Assembly: GCA_024234975.1 (NCBI GenBank)
Contig: JACKNH010000044.1
Coordinates: forward strand, 1 to 15,252
Origin: Gammaproteobacteria bacterium
Lineage (GTDB): Bacteria; Pseudomonadota; Gammaproteobacteria; Ga0077536
Direction: 5' to 3'
Length of the DNA stretch: 15,252 nucleotides
Position 1 is the stretch's first letter. The number at the start of each line of letters is the position of its first letter. Shown in pieces: positions 1-7,501 of this stretch. A program made the translations under genes and the position numbers. Below the pieces are notes generated by a model. It saw only the letters and a list, made by a program, of their open reading frames with translations, made no database searches and had not been told where the DNA came from.

Positions 1-1839
1 TTGTTCGGACCACGGATCAACGTGAGCATTGACGGTGTGACGCTCGTGCCGGGCGGTCCGAACTGGATGGACCCGCCCATGCATTACGCGCCACCCATAG
101 TGTTGTCACGCATTGATGTTGATCGCGGTCTGAGTCCGGTGTCCGAAGGGCCGGGGCTGGCGGGCGGCGCACATGCCGTTTTCAAACGCGTCGATTTCTC
201 AGCGACCCCAGAATTTGCGGCTGCCTATGACCTGAGCGCGCAGGTCCAAAGTGTCAACGACAGCTACAACATCGGCGGTGTGGCCGGTGTCGCGAATGAT
301 CGCTGGCGAATTAATGTGATTGGTTCCTATGACAAGGGGCAGAACTCGTCATTTGCGGGGGGTGAAATTGCGGCAAGTGGATTCGAACGTTCGCTGTATG
401 GCATCAGCGGCGGATACGCAGCGGGCAACCAGGAATTCGGTGTTGACTACCGGCACTACGATACTGATGCGACAGGCAACCCGCCGTTTGCCATGGATAT
501 CGAGTTTTTCAATACCGATATGCTGCATGCAACGCATCGCATTTCGCTGACGGCGGTCGAATTGGAAACTTCGGCGTCCTATACCGAGGTCAAGCACGCG
601 ATGAACAATTACACGCTGCGCCCTGCGCCGACCGACATGACGCGTTGGCGTCGTGCCGAAGCCGGTACCCGGACGGTCGCCGCCGGTTTCAAGTTGCACA
701 TCGGAGCCGATGACAGCCGCATCAGTGTTGGCGGCGACGTGCAGCGAGGTGAATCCGATGTCTGGATCCGCAATCCGAACAACGTGGCGTTCTACCTCAA
801 CAGTCTGCCGGACATCAGCACCCGTCGTTGGGGCGTGTTCGGCCAGTTGAACCAGGAACTGGGCGTCTGGCGCGCGGAAATCGGCACGCGGATTGATTTT
901 CACGATATGCGCAGTGACATGGCATCTGTCGGCGCGGCGGTGCCAGCGGGTCCGCGCATGTTGATGACGGCATTCAACAGCGGCGTGCGCGACTGGGATG
1001 ACACCACCGTCGATATTCTGGCGCGCGTATTCAGCACCGCTGATGCACCGCTACGGTGGCGTATGACGCTGGGCCGCAAGCAGCGCGTACCGACCCACGT
1101 CGAGCGTTTCGCCTGGTTACCCACCGAAGCCAGCGCCGGGCTTGCCGACGGCAACACTTACGTCGGGCAGCATGATCTGGCCGCGGAGACGGCATACGTG
1201 GCTGAAGCCGGTTTTGATTGGGCCGGCGCTCGCGCATATGCCAGGCCAACGGTGTTCTACCGTCGTATCGACGACTACATCCAGGGCATTGCCTTCGACA
1301 CGACGCCAGGCGTCGTCGATTCCATGGTGGAAATGGTCTCCGCCATGAACGGTGATTTCACGCCACTGCGTTTCGCCAATGTCGATGCCCGGCTGTACGG
1401 CTTCGACATGGACTTCGGATTGCAGATTGCTGACCGCTGGCTCCTGGATGGCATCTTTACTTACGTCCGTGGCCGCCGCACCGATGTCGAAGACAACCTG
1501 TACCGCGTCACGCCCACCCGGCTGCGTCTGGGTTCAACCTATGACGCAGAGCGTTGGGCCGTCACGTTGGAAGGAATTCTGTCAGCGGCACAACGAAAAG
1601 TCTCGGCGACCAATGGCGAGCGGGAAACGGGGGGCTACGGCGTGCTCAACCTGTACGCAAGCTGGTCACCCAATCAACGGCTGTCATTGGTCGGCGGTGT
1701 GGAAAATCTGTTGGACAAGCGTTATAGCGAGCATCTTGCCGGCTACAACCGTGTGACCGGTTCCGACGTCGCGGTGGGCGCCCGGTTGCCGGGGGCCGGA
1801 CGTGGTGTGTTTCTGCGTCTGAATCTGACCAGCGATTGA
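1..1839 (+). CDS. TonB-dependent receptor, copper-receptor (OprC/NosA) like, 5' truncated by the window
   Basis: Outer-membrane beta-barrel receptor that would import a metal or metal complex using TonB energy. The reading frame is open from base 1. The first codon is TTG, but the signal peptide, TonB box and most of the plug are missing, so the true start lies upstream. The 612 residues seen begin in the plug ('NVSIDGV', then 'MDPPMHYAPP' at about residues 23-32). The MDPP motif followed by a Tyr is what I recall from the TonB copper receptor family (TIGR01778; OprC/NosA). The barrel then runs to a typical C-terminus, with 'NLLDKRYSEHLAGYN' about 40 residues from the end and a terminal 'FLRLNLTSD'. 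The segment 'TSAGLADGNTYVG'-like (here EASAGLADGNTYVG) also fits that family. A multicopper oxidase lies 1.2 kb downstream, which suits a copper role. TonB receptor identity is near certain; the copper substrate is inferred from family resemblance and could be another metal chelate. Confidence 0.9.
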   Translation: MFGPRINVSIDGVTLVPGGPNWMDPPMHYAPPIVLSRIDVDRGLSPVSEGPGLAGGAHAVFKRVDFSATPEFAAAYDLSAQVQSVNDSYNIGGVAGVANDRWRINVIGSYDKGQNSSFAGGEIAASGFERSLYGISGGYAAGNQEFGVDYRHYDTDATGNPPFAMDIEFFNTDMLHATHRISLTAVELETSASYTEVKHAMNNYTLRPAPTDMTRWRRAEAGTRTVAAGFKLHIGADDSRISVGGDVQRGESDVWIRNPNNVAFYLNSLPDISTRRWGVFGQLNQELGVWRAEIGTRIDFHDMRSDMASVGAAVPAGPRMLMTAFNSGVRDWDDTTVDILARVFSTADAPLRWRMTLGRKQRVPTHVERFAWLPTEASAGLADGNTYVGQHDLAAETAYVAEAGFDWAGARAYARPTVFYRRIDDYIQGIAFDTTPGVVDSMVEMVSAMNGDFTPLRFANVDARLYGFDMDFGLQIADRWLLDGIFTYVRGRRTDVEDNLYRVTPTRLRLGSTYDAERWAVTLEGILSAAQRKVSATNGERETGGYGVLNLYASWSPNQRLSLVGGVENLLDKRYSEHLAGYNRVTGSDVAVGARLPGAGRGVFLRLNLTSD

Positions 1840-1851
1840 GTCCGGAAAAGA

Positions 1852-1881
1852 GGTCTGAGCGGGGGATGCTCCGCTCAGGCT
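1852..1881. terminator. Hairpin between convergent receptor and glutaredoxin genes
   Basis: A perfect 8-bp inverted repeat (CTGAGCGG at 1855-1862 and CCGCTCAG at 1871-1878) has an 8-nt loop. Wobble and GC pairs extend it outward to 1852/1881. It overlaps the glutaredoxin stop codon. Read on the minus strand it is followed by a short T-run (CTCTTTTCC), as expected for termination of the glutaredoxin transcript. On the plus strand there is no T-tract, so termination of the receptor is less certain. Confidence 0.55.
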
Positions 1882-2156
1882 TCGATGCCGTTGGCTTCCA
1901 GCACACCGTCCAGCTTGCCGGCGATCTCCAGCTCATACAGGTCATCGCAGCCACCGATGTGGCTGTTGCCGATGAAAATCTGCGGCACCGTTGTCCTACC
2001 CCCCGCGCGCTCGACCATTTCCTTGCGCAGAGACCGGTCGCGTGCGACATCAAATTCCTCGAACGGCAGGTTTCTGCTTTCCAACAGCGCTTTTGCGCGC
2101 CAGCAGTAGGGGCAGAATGGTGTGGTATAGATCTCTATGCGTGGATTCGATGACAT
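1875..2156 (-). CDS. grxC: Glutaredoxin, class I (GrxC type)
   Basis: Small cytosolic thiol-disulfide oxidoreductase that reduces disulfides and glutathione mixed disulfides using glutathione. The 93-residue product starts at 'MSSNPRIEIYTT'. It has the dithiol active site CPYC at residues 14-17, the cis-Pro motif TVPQIFIG that binds the glutathione backbone, and the 'GGCDDLYELE' segment that binds the glutathione gamma-Glu end. Length is normal for the family (about 85-95). The frame is open 12 codons further upstream (ATG-like codon at 2192), but the extension does not fit glutaredoxins, so I use 2156. No clear Shine-Dalgarno sequence precedes either start. In many proteobacteria grxC sits beside secB; here it faces a TonB receptor and lies beside a STAS-like gene. 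The symbol follows the E. coli Grx3 type and is by similarity. Confidence 0.93.
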   Translation of the reverse strand: MSSNPRIEIYTTPFCPYCWRAKALLESRNLPFEEFDVARDRSLRKEMVERAGGRTTVPQIFIGNSHIGGCDDLYELEIAGKLDGVLEANGIEA

Positions 2157-2483
2157 GACAAGGTTGGGCGGGTTTTCGGCCTCGCAGAGCATACCAGCCC
2201 GCAGGGTTGCGGCAAAACCATCGCCGGCACCACCGGGCTGAAGGGCCCGATCCGGCAGATAGTTGTGGCGCGGTCACTTTTGGCCGCTACACTGTTAAAT
2301 CGGGCAGGCTTGGCCGGGTCCGCTCATTCGATTGGAATTTCTATCAGGGATTGATGGCTAAGTGGCGCGGGATGTTGCAGTCTTATTACGGGTAAGGCAT
2401 CAGCAACTTGAACCGGTTGGATACAGGACGTGTCCGCGCCGGGGCTTCCCCGGGGCCGCTCAGTCGATGGCAAAGGGGCGGTC
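2157..2483. other. Intergenic region between divergent glutaredoxin and STAS-like genes
   Basis: This 327-bp stretch separates two divergently read genes and must carry promoters for both. I see no convincing -35/-10 pair. It holds a GC-rich perfect inverted repeat, CCGGGG-CTT-CCCCGG at 2439-2453, 30 bases before the STAS-like start and therefore likely in its 5' leader. Short frames inside it have no recognisable product. Confidence 0.4.
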
Positions 2484-2864
2484 ATGAACCTCACTATCGA
2501 AACCTACGAGCGGGACGGCTACACGCTGTTCGTGGCCAGTGGCGATCGGACGTTGACGTCCATCGGCGAACTGGTTGCCAACGTGCTGCGTCATGGCGGG
2601 GAGCGTCCACGCAGCTATGCGATCGTCGATGTCCGCAACCTTCGCGGTACGCTTAGTTTCGTCGAACGCTTTGAAATCAGCCGCCAGATGGCCGAACAAT
2701 GGGGGCATCGCGTGACGGCGGCGATCGTTTATCTGCCGGGTTTGATCAACAAGTTCGGGGAAAACACTGCGGTCAACCGTGGCGCCCGTCTGGTGGTGGT
2801 GGGAACACAGGACGAAGCGGTTGCGTGGATCACTGACAAGCTGCTGAACGATACCAAGGTCTGA
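2484..2864 (+). CDS. SpoIIAA-like / STAS-fold small protein
   Basis: A 126-residue cytosolic protein without signal peptide or membrane segment. The alternating pattern resembles the SpoIIAA-like/STAS-SEC14 group of stand-alone domains: 'YTLFVASGD' strand, 'SYAIVDVRNLRG' strand and turn, a helix around 'FEISRQMAEQWG', the strand 'VTAAIVYLPG', and a closing 'DEAVAWITDKL' helix typical of this group. The function of these single-domain proteins is generally unknown; they are not shown to be anti-sigma antagonists. The start at 2484 is chosen because AAGGGG at 2473-2478 sits 5 bases upstream; an in-frame GTG at 2430 would add 18 residues of low-complexity leader. It lies 181 bases before the multicopper oxidase start on the same strand, so co-transcription is possible but not shown. 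Family call is by pattern only. Confidence 0.65.
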   Translation: MNLTIETYERDGYTLFVASGDRTLTSIGELVANVLRHGGERPRSYAIVDVRNLRGTLSFVERFEISRQMAEQWGHRVTAAIVYLPGLINKFGENTAVNRGARLVVVGTQDEAVAWITDKLLNDTKV

Positions 2865-3045
2865 ACCACCGCAAGCCCGCGTCAGTGAGTTGATCAGCGG
2901 CGTCGTCGTACCCGCAACCACTGTGACTCAGGTCAAACCGCCGGTCTGGCGTCCGCAATACACTCAAGCCAATGTGACCATGCGTCCGCGCTGCTGCGTG
3001 GCGTGCAATGCAATACCTGCCAAATCAGCAGGGGAGAGAGTAACG

Positions 3046-4524
3046 ATGTCAGGAATCCGAGGGGGGAGTTGGGCGGCTTTCAGTGGTGTGTTGCTCAGCC
3101 TGGCGATGGTCCACGCGGTGTTCGCCGCGGGCGCCAGCGATGTAGCACAGCCCGAAGGTTGGGACGCCGAACTGGCGATGCCGTTGCCCGATGATCTCAA
3201 TCCTGATCCCCACGTCCTCGAATTCAATCTCGAGGCGAGCATCAACGAAATCGAGATCGTACCCGGCAAGAAGACCCCGGCGTGGACGTATAACGGCACC
3301 GTGCCAGGCCCGATGATTCGAGTGCAGGTCGGTGATCGATTGATCGTACATTTCACGAATTCCCTGCCGGACCCCACCACCATTCACTGGCATGGTGTGC
3401 GAGTTCCCAATGACATGGATGGCGCACCTGGCCTGACCCAGGACCCGATACCGCCGGGTGGCACGTTCACATACAACTACGTCTTTCGCGATGCCGGCAC
3501 CTACTGGTACCACCCACACATGAATTCACCCGAACAGGTCGGCAACGGCCTGTACGGCGCGATCGTGGTCGAGGATCCGGCTGATCCCGAGGTGTTCGGT
3601 GACGAGTTGGTGATGATCCTGTCGGACATGAGCATCAACGAGGACGGTACGCTGCAATCAGCACGTTCCGGTGGCGCTTTCGGCGATCTGTTCGGCCGCG
3701 AAGGCAACGCTCTGCTGGTCAACGGCAAGGTCATGCCGACGCTTTCGGTGCGCAAGGGCAAGCAGCAGCGCTGGCGGGTGATCAATGCTTCGCGATCCCG
3801 CTACTACCGACTCTCGATGCGTGGCCATCAATGGATTCGCCTTGGCGGCGATAACGGCCTCGCCGGGCGAACCGAAACCCTGCCGCGCGTACTGGTGACG
3901 CCGGGTGAACGAACTGATCTCGTGTATACCCCGGCAACCGAGCCTGGTACCGACACCACATTTTCGTGGGTACCCGTCAACCGTGGCTGGGGCACGATGA
4001 CCGGGCGCAGTCGTGAATCGATGATGACAATCCGCACGGTGAAGGACGCGCCGGTGACGCCGAACGCCATTCCGGAAGTACTGCGAGAGATTCCGCCAAT
4101 CAATATCAATGGCGCCACGGAAAAGAAGCTGGCCTTGACCATCAATCTCGGACCGGCTGGAACCGTAATGGGCATCAATGGTATTGCCCACGATTTCGTC
4201 GTGACCGCCACAGTGGGCGAGACGCAGATCTGGCATGTGATCAACGACACGGATTTCGCGCACCCGTTTCACCTGCACGGATATTTCTTCCAGGTGCTGG
4301 ATGAAACACGCGTGCCTGAGTGGAAGGACACGGTCAACGTACCGGCGAAATCTGATTTGAAGCTGGCAGTAAGGTTCGATGACCGGCCAGGTGCCTGGAT
4401 GCTGCATTGTCACATCCTGGATCACGCAGAGGTCGGCATGATGGGACATCTGAAGGTATTACCTGCGGACGGCAGCGACCCGGCCATGGGCAAGATGACG
4501 AGCATGGAGCACGGCCAGCACTGA
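3046..4524 (+). CDS. Exported multicopper oxidase (CueO/CopA-like laccase fold)
   Basis: Periplasmic multicopper oxidase that would couple oxidation of a substrate (cuprous ion, phenols or similar) to reduction of oxygen to water. The 492-residue product starts with a Sec-type signal peptide (hydrophobic residues about 10-27, cleavage near AVFA-AG); there is no twin-arginine motif. All four copper-binding motifs are present: HWHG at 114-117, YHPH at 155-158, HPFHLHG at 406-412, and HCHILDHAEVGM at 454-465, which gives the trinuclear ligands plus type 1 Cys455, His460 and axial Met465. Length suits a three-domain enzyme. The start at 3046 follows GGGGAGAGAG at 3031-3040; the frame is open upstream to 2890 but that part has no signal-peptide logic. 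A short Met/His-rich tail (MGKMTSMEHGQH) ends the protein. No CueR-type operator was recognised upstream. The copper detoxification role is inferred from family and from the copper-type TonB receptor nearby. Confidence 0.95.
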   Translation: MSGIRGGSWAAFSGVLLSLAMVHAVFAAGASDVAQPEGWDAELAMPLPDDLNPDPHVLEFNLEASINEIEIVPGKKTPAWTYNGTVPGPMIRVQVGDRLIVHFTNSLPDPTTIHWHGVRVPNDMDGAPGLTQDPIPPGGTFTYNYVFRDAGTYWYHPHMNSPEQVGNGLYGAIVVEDPADPEVFGDELVMILSDMSINEDGTLQSARSGGAFGDLFGREGNALLVNGKVMPTLSVRKGKQQRWRVINASRSRYYRLSMRGHQWIRLGGDNGLAGRTETLPRVLVTPGERTDLVYTPATEPGTDTTFSWVPVNRGWGTMTGRSRESMMTIRTVKDAPVTPNAIPEVLREIPPININGATEKKLALTINLGPAGTVMGINGIAHDFVVTATVGETQIWHVINDTDFAHPFHLHGYFFQVLDETRVPEWKDTVNVPAKSDLKLAVRFDDRPGAWMLHCHILDHAEVGMMGHLKVLPADGSDPAMGKMTSMEHGQH

Positions 4525-4605
4525 GATGCGCGCGATTTTCGGTGAATCCGTGTGATTGAGGCGCTCGGGCGAAATCGATAGCGCTGCATTCGCATGAAAA
4601 ACAAG

Positions 4606-4645
4606 AACCCCGTAGCGGTTGAGGCCGCTACGGGGTTTGATTTTT
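4606..4645. terminator. Bidirectional intrinsic terminator
   Basis: A perfect 13-bp stem (AACCCCGTAGCGG at 4606-4618 pairs with CCGCTACGGGGTT at 4625-4637) with a 6-nt loop, followed on the plus strand by TGATTTTT. On the minus strand it is followed by CTTGTTTTTC. It lies between the convergent ends of the multicopper oxidase and GDSL hydrolase genes and should terminate both. Confidence 0.93.
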
Positions 4646-4662
4646 GGAACTATCGGCTGGGT

Positions 4663-5700
4663 TCAGACTGCGCGTTGGTGCTGCCGACGCCCCGCTGCGG
4701 CCATTGAAAGGAAGCTCAGGCCAAGCAGCGCGAGGGTTGATGGTTCCGGAATTGCGGCAGCGAACGCCGCGGCCAGCACGCTGTGAGCCCTTGCAGTCGG
4801 ATGCACGCCATCCCAGAACAGCCAGCTTGCCGGGTCACACAGGCCGGTGGTGAGCAGTGCCGCGACACAACTGTCGGTGGCATTGCTGAATCCATACGCG
4901 GCGGGATTGGCCATGGCGTCGGCCACAATCGCGGCGACGTCCACTTGGTAGATCTCACCAGGCAACAAGCTGTCCAGCACCGTCAGTTGCTGTGCAAGGT
5001 TTTCGTTGAATATGGCCGATGCGAACGAGGCTGCCCCTTGCAACGGTGTACCGCGAAGTTCAGGCGTCATGCCCAGATCAGCCGAGTTGGCAACCAGGAA
5101 ATGCTGCCCGCCCACACTTGAAAGCAACTGGATGGTCGTGAGGATGTTCGTGATGGCGTTCTCGACGACGTTGGCGCCACCGGGCGAAAACGGCACCGTT
5201 CCCGGTAGCAGACCCGTTGCGGCGTTATAGAAGAGATCATTGGGGAACGCCCAGATGACGAATAATGTGGACGACGGGTCGAACGGACCGTTGGCTGCCA
5301 CGTAATTCTGGAATTCGCCCAACTGCCAGGCCATTCCCCGGTCAGCGAACGCCGGTTGGAGCGGCGCCGGCACGTTGGGATTGATTGCGTTGTAGTTCAC
5401 CTGGCCGGTTGTCGCACCACCGATGGCAAAGTTGGTACCGCCCGCCAGCGAAGGCAGCAGCGCACTGCCGGGACTCAGGTTGGTCCATAGTTGTTCGACT
5501 GCGGTTGGTCCATTCGAATAGCGGCCGCCGGCATACGGCGGCGGCGGAAATCCGCCGGTGGCCAGCCCGCTGTTGCCACCATCCAACAGGCTGTCGCCGA
5601 ACACGAACATCGCGTTTACGTCCATCATGCTGGCGCTGGCGGTCAGCGGCAGGGAACCGGCCAGCAGCAACGCGGCTGCCAGGTGCTGGGTTTGGGCCAT
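4663..5700 (-). CDS. PEP-CTERM-tagged GDSL/SGNH hydrolase
   Basis: Secreted esterase/lipase-type hydrolase, 345 residues, with an N-terminal signal peptide (about residues 1-24, ending ASA) and a C-terminal PEP-CTERM sorting tag. The tag is IPEPSTLALLG from residue 317, a hydrophobic stretch to about 336, then basic GRRQHQR. SGNH landmarks are visible: block I FGDSLLDGGN with nucleophile Ser37, block II Gly in FAIGGAT (about 92-97), block III Asn154 in WAFPND, and the block V pair Asp297/His300 in WDGVHPT. The start at 5700 is set by AAGGAG at 5712-5717 on the minus strand, 11 bases upstream; the frame runs further up to 5772 without a better site. PEP-CTERM proteins are processed by exosortase and usually go to the cell surface or exopolysaccharide matrix; no exosortase gene is in the window. 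The natural substrate cannot be told. Confidence 0.94.
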   Translation of the reverse strand: MAQTQHLAAALLLAGSLPLTASASMMDVNAMFVFGDSLLDGGNSGLATGGFPPPPYAGGRYSNGPTAVEQLWTNLSPGSALLPSLAGGTNFAIGGATTGQVNYNAINPNVPAPLQPAFADRGMAWQLGEFQNYVAANGPFDPSSTLFVIWAFPNDLFYNAATGLLPGTVPFSPGGANVVENAITNILTTIQLLSSVGGQHFLVANSADLGMTPELRGTPLQGAASFASAIFNENLAQQLTVLDSLLPGEIYQVDVAAIVADAMANPAAYGFSNATDSCVAALLTTGLCDPASWLFWDGVHPTARAHSVLAAAFAAAIPEPSTLALLGLSFLSMAAAGRRQHQRAV

Positions 5701-6037
5701 ATCGTTGAATTCTCCTTGGTTGTTCAGGCAGAACGGGCGAACATGGCCCGCACTGCGATCGGATCCTGGCATTCAGCAAGATCCAAGCCACTGATGTTAA
5801 GTTGATAAAAATCAGTGAATTATTACCGGCGCCATTTGCTGCCAGTGCAACAAACTGTAAAAACCCTTGACAGCGATATGAGCGAAAGCCCTTGGCCGCT
5901 GCGACATTTGCGGCAGGCCAGCAGCGGTTTTCCAGCCGCCAGCGTGGCGCGCGTATCGGTTAGATTATGTGGTCCGACGGCGGCCGAATCCGGTGCTGCT
6001 GTCATCAAGGCAAGTGCAACTCGAGCGGGGACGTGAC
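5701..6037. other. Divergent intergenic region between GDSL hydrolase and SDR genes
   Basis: This 337-bp region must hold promoters for both flanking genes. A 7-bp inverted repeat, CACTGAT at 5789-5795 and ATCAGTG at 5811-5817, spans an AT-rich spacer about 90 bases upstream of the hydrolase start; it could be an operator or part of the minus-strand promoter. TTGACA occurs at 5867-5872 on the plus strand, but no good -10 lies at the right distance. An open frame at 5815-6036 has no protein-like features and is not called a gene. Confidence 0.4.
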
Positions 6038-6793
6038 ATGAGCAGGTTTCAAGACAAAGTGGTGGTCATCACCGGCGGCAGCACCGGTATTGGATTGGCG
6101 ACGGCGCAGGCATTTGCCCGCGAGGGCGCCAAGCTGGTCATCACCGGCCGAGGGCAGGGTAATCTGGACAATGCGGTCAGTCAGATTGATGGGGAGGTAC
6201 TCCCGCTGGTTGCCAGTGCCAGCGACATGGCGGATATCGACCGTTTGATAAGCGAAACGGTCGGGCGGTTCGGGGCCATCGACATCATGTTTCTCAACGC
6301 CGGGCCAGGCGGTAAGCACACCGAGTTCGCCAATACCACTGAAGAGAATTTTGACGCCTTCTGCGATACCAATTTCAAAGGCCCGTTCTTCACGGTGCAG
6401 AAAGCGCTGCCACACCTGCGCAAGGGCGCAAGCATCGTGTTCTGCAGTTCGATTTCAAACGCCATCGGTCAGGTGGGACTGAGCGTATACGCCGGCGCCA
6501 AGGCCGCACAGCGCGCGATGACCAGGGTGCTGGCCACTGAACTGGGACCCAAAGGCATCCGGGTCAATTGCGTCAGCCCCGGATTCATCGACACGCCGAT
6601 TTTCGACAAGGGCGGGGTGCCTGATGCAGTGCGCAACGAAATCCGCGAAATGGTCTCGCGTCAGGCGAAGGTCGGCCGGATTGGACGCGCCGAGGATATC
6701 GCCAGTGCGGTGCTCTACCTGGCTTCGGATGAATCTTCGTATGTGATCGGACAGGAAATCATTGTCGATGGCGGCTATACGATAGTGACATGA
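6038..6793 (+). CDS. Classical short-chain dehydrogenase/reductase (SDR)
   Basis: NAD(P)-dependent oxidoreductase acting on an unknown alcohol or ketone in the cytosol. The 251-residue length is typical of classical SDRs. Visible motifs are the cofactor-binding TGGSTGIG at 12-19, NAG at 87-89, catalytic Ser138 in CSSISN, and Tyr151/Lys155 in YAGAK with the canonical 13-residue Ser-Tyr spacing. The C-terminal 'VNCVSPGFIDTPIF' and 'VIGQEIIVDGGY' segments are also standard. The start at 6038 follows a GAGCGGGG stretch 7 bases upstream and gives the usual short lead-in 'MSRFQDKVVVITGG'; the upstream-extended frame does not. Substrate cannot be assigned; FabG-like annotations would be over-interpretation. 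The TPR gene follows 68 bases later. Confidence 0.96.
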   Translation: MSRFQDKVVVITGGSTGIGLATAQAFAREGAKLVITGRGQGNLDNAVSQIDGEVLPLVASASDMADIDRLISETVGRFGAIDIMFLNAGPGGKHTEFANTTEENFDAFCDTNFKGPFFTVQKALPHLRKGASIVFCSSISNAIGQVGLSVYAGAKAAQRAMTRVLATELGPKGIRVNCVSPGFIDTPIFDKGGVPDAVRNEIREMVSRQAKVGRIGRAEDIASAVLYLASDESSYVIGQEIIVDGGYTIVT

Positions 6794-6861
6794 AACTCGC
6801 GGGGGGCGTGGCAGGTCTCACGCCGGCACAGGCACTGTGAAATTCACGGAAGGAGTGTGTC

Positions 6862-7476
6862 ATGCACCGACCGACATGCAGGGTTCGATTCCAGACAATC
6901 GCGGGCATGCTGCTGATAATTTTGAGCGGCAACATTTCCGCGCAGATTCGCGGTAAATCGGTGGCGTTACCAAGCGACCCGGTGATTGTGCTTGGCACTT
7001 CCTTCGGTGAGGTGTGTTATCAGCATGCCATCGCCCGTGATGGCAGCCGTGGGGCATTGGAGGACTGTAATACCGCACTCGACGATGTCACGCTGATTGA
7101 GCCAGACAAAGCGGCGACGCTGATCAATCGCGGCATTATTCGCAACCTGCGCGGCGATACTGCAGGCGCGCTGGAGGACTTCAATGCCGCGGCGAGATTT
7201 GAACCGGCTGCATCTGAAGCCATGGCCAACATCGGCGCCATGCACATTTCCTCAAGACAGTGGCGTGACGCCTTGAACGCGCTGGATCGCGCGCTTGGCG
7301 GAACGCTGACGCTGCCGCAACGCGCACATTTCAATCGTGCGGTGGCGCGCGAGGAACTTGGCGACCTGCGCGGGGCGTTCGAGGATTATGCCGAAGCTTC
7401 GCGGTTGGATCCGGCGTGGGAAGCGCCGCAGCTGGAATTACAGCGTTTCCGCCGGACGCCGGTGACGGGACGATAA
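6862..7476 (+). CDS. Exported tetratricopeptide repeat (TPR) protein
   Basis: A 204-residue protein with an N-terminal signal peptide (hydrophobic AGMLLIILSG, likely cleavage after NISA at about 27), followed by TPR helices. Three recognisable repeats lie at about 83-116 (INRGIIRNLRGDTAGALEDFNAA), 117-148 and 152-185 (FNRAVAREELGDLRGAFEDYAEA), with a weaker one at about 48-80. TPRs mediate protein-protein contacts; no catalytic domain is present, so a periplasmic scaffold role is inferred. A very good ribosome binding site, GGAAGGAG at 6848-6855, sits 6 bases before the ATG. It may be co-transcribed with the SDR gene 68 bases upstream, although a short hairpin (GGCGTG at 6805-6810 with CACGCC at 6819-6824) and an odd palindrome GTGAAATTCAC at 6837-6847 lie between them. 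Confidence 0.88.
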   Translation: MHRPTCRVRFQTIAGMLLIILSGNISAQIRGKSVALPSDPVIVLGTSFGEVCYQHAIARDGSRGALEDCNTALDDVTLIEPDKAATLINRGIIRNLRGDTAGALEDFNAAARFEPAASEAMANIGAMHISSRQWRDALNALDRALGGTLTLPQRAHFNRAVAREELGDLRGAFEDYAEASRLDPAWEAPQLELQRFRRTPVTGR

Positions 7477-7501
7477 TTCCGCGCCGTGACCAGGTAGCTG
7501 A

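Noticed and set aside
349..903. Minus-strand open frame of 184 residues inside the TonB receptor
   Set aside because: Antisense shadow of the barrel region; no recognisable domain or start signal.
2439..2453. Perfect inverted repeat CCGGGG-CTT-CCCCGG considered as a terminator
   Set aside because: It lies upstream of, not after, the STAS-like gene on the plus strand, has no T-tract and is very GC-rich; recorded only within the intergenic entry.
2921..2960. Possible CueR/MerR-type copper promoter before the multicopper oxidase
   Set aside because: TGAC-N4-GTCA at 2924-2935 gives a partial dyad, but the spacing and arms do not match a CueR operator and no clear -10 with 19-bp spacing was found.
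2890..3045. Upstream extension of the multicopper oxidase frame
   Set aside because: The frame is open, but the extension has no signal peptide and the good ribosome binding site is directly before 3046.
3658..4449. Minus-strand open frame of 263 residues inside the multicopper oxidase
   Set aside because: It covers the conserved copper-binding motifs of the oxidase in antisense and has His/Arg-rich composition typical of shadow frames.
5815..6036. Open frame of 73 residues between the hydrolase and SDR genes
   Set aside because: No ribosome binding site, no signal or domain pattern, and it occupies the expected divergent promoter region.
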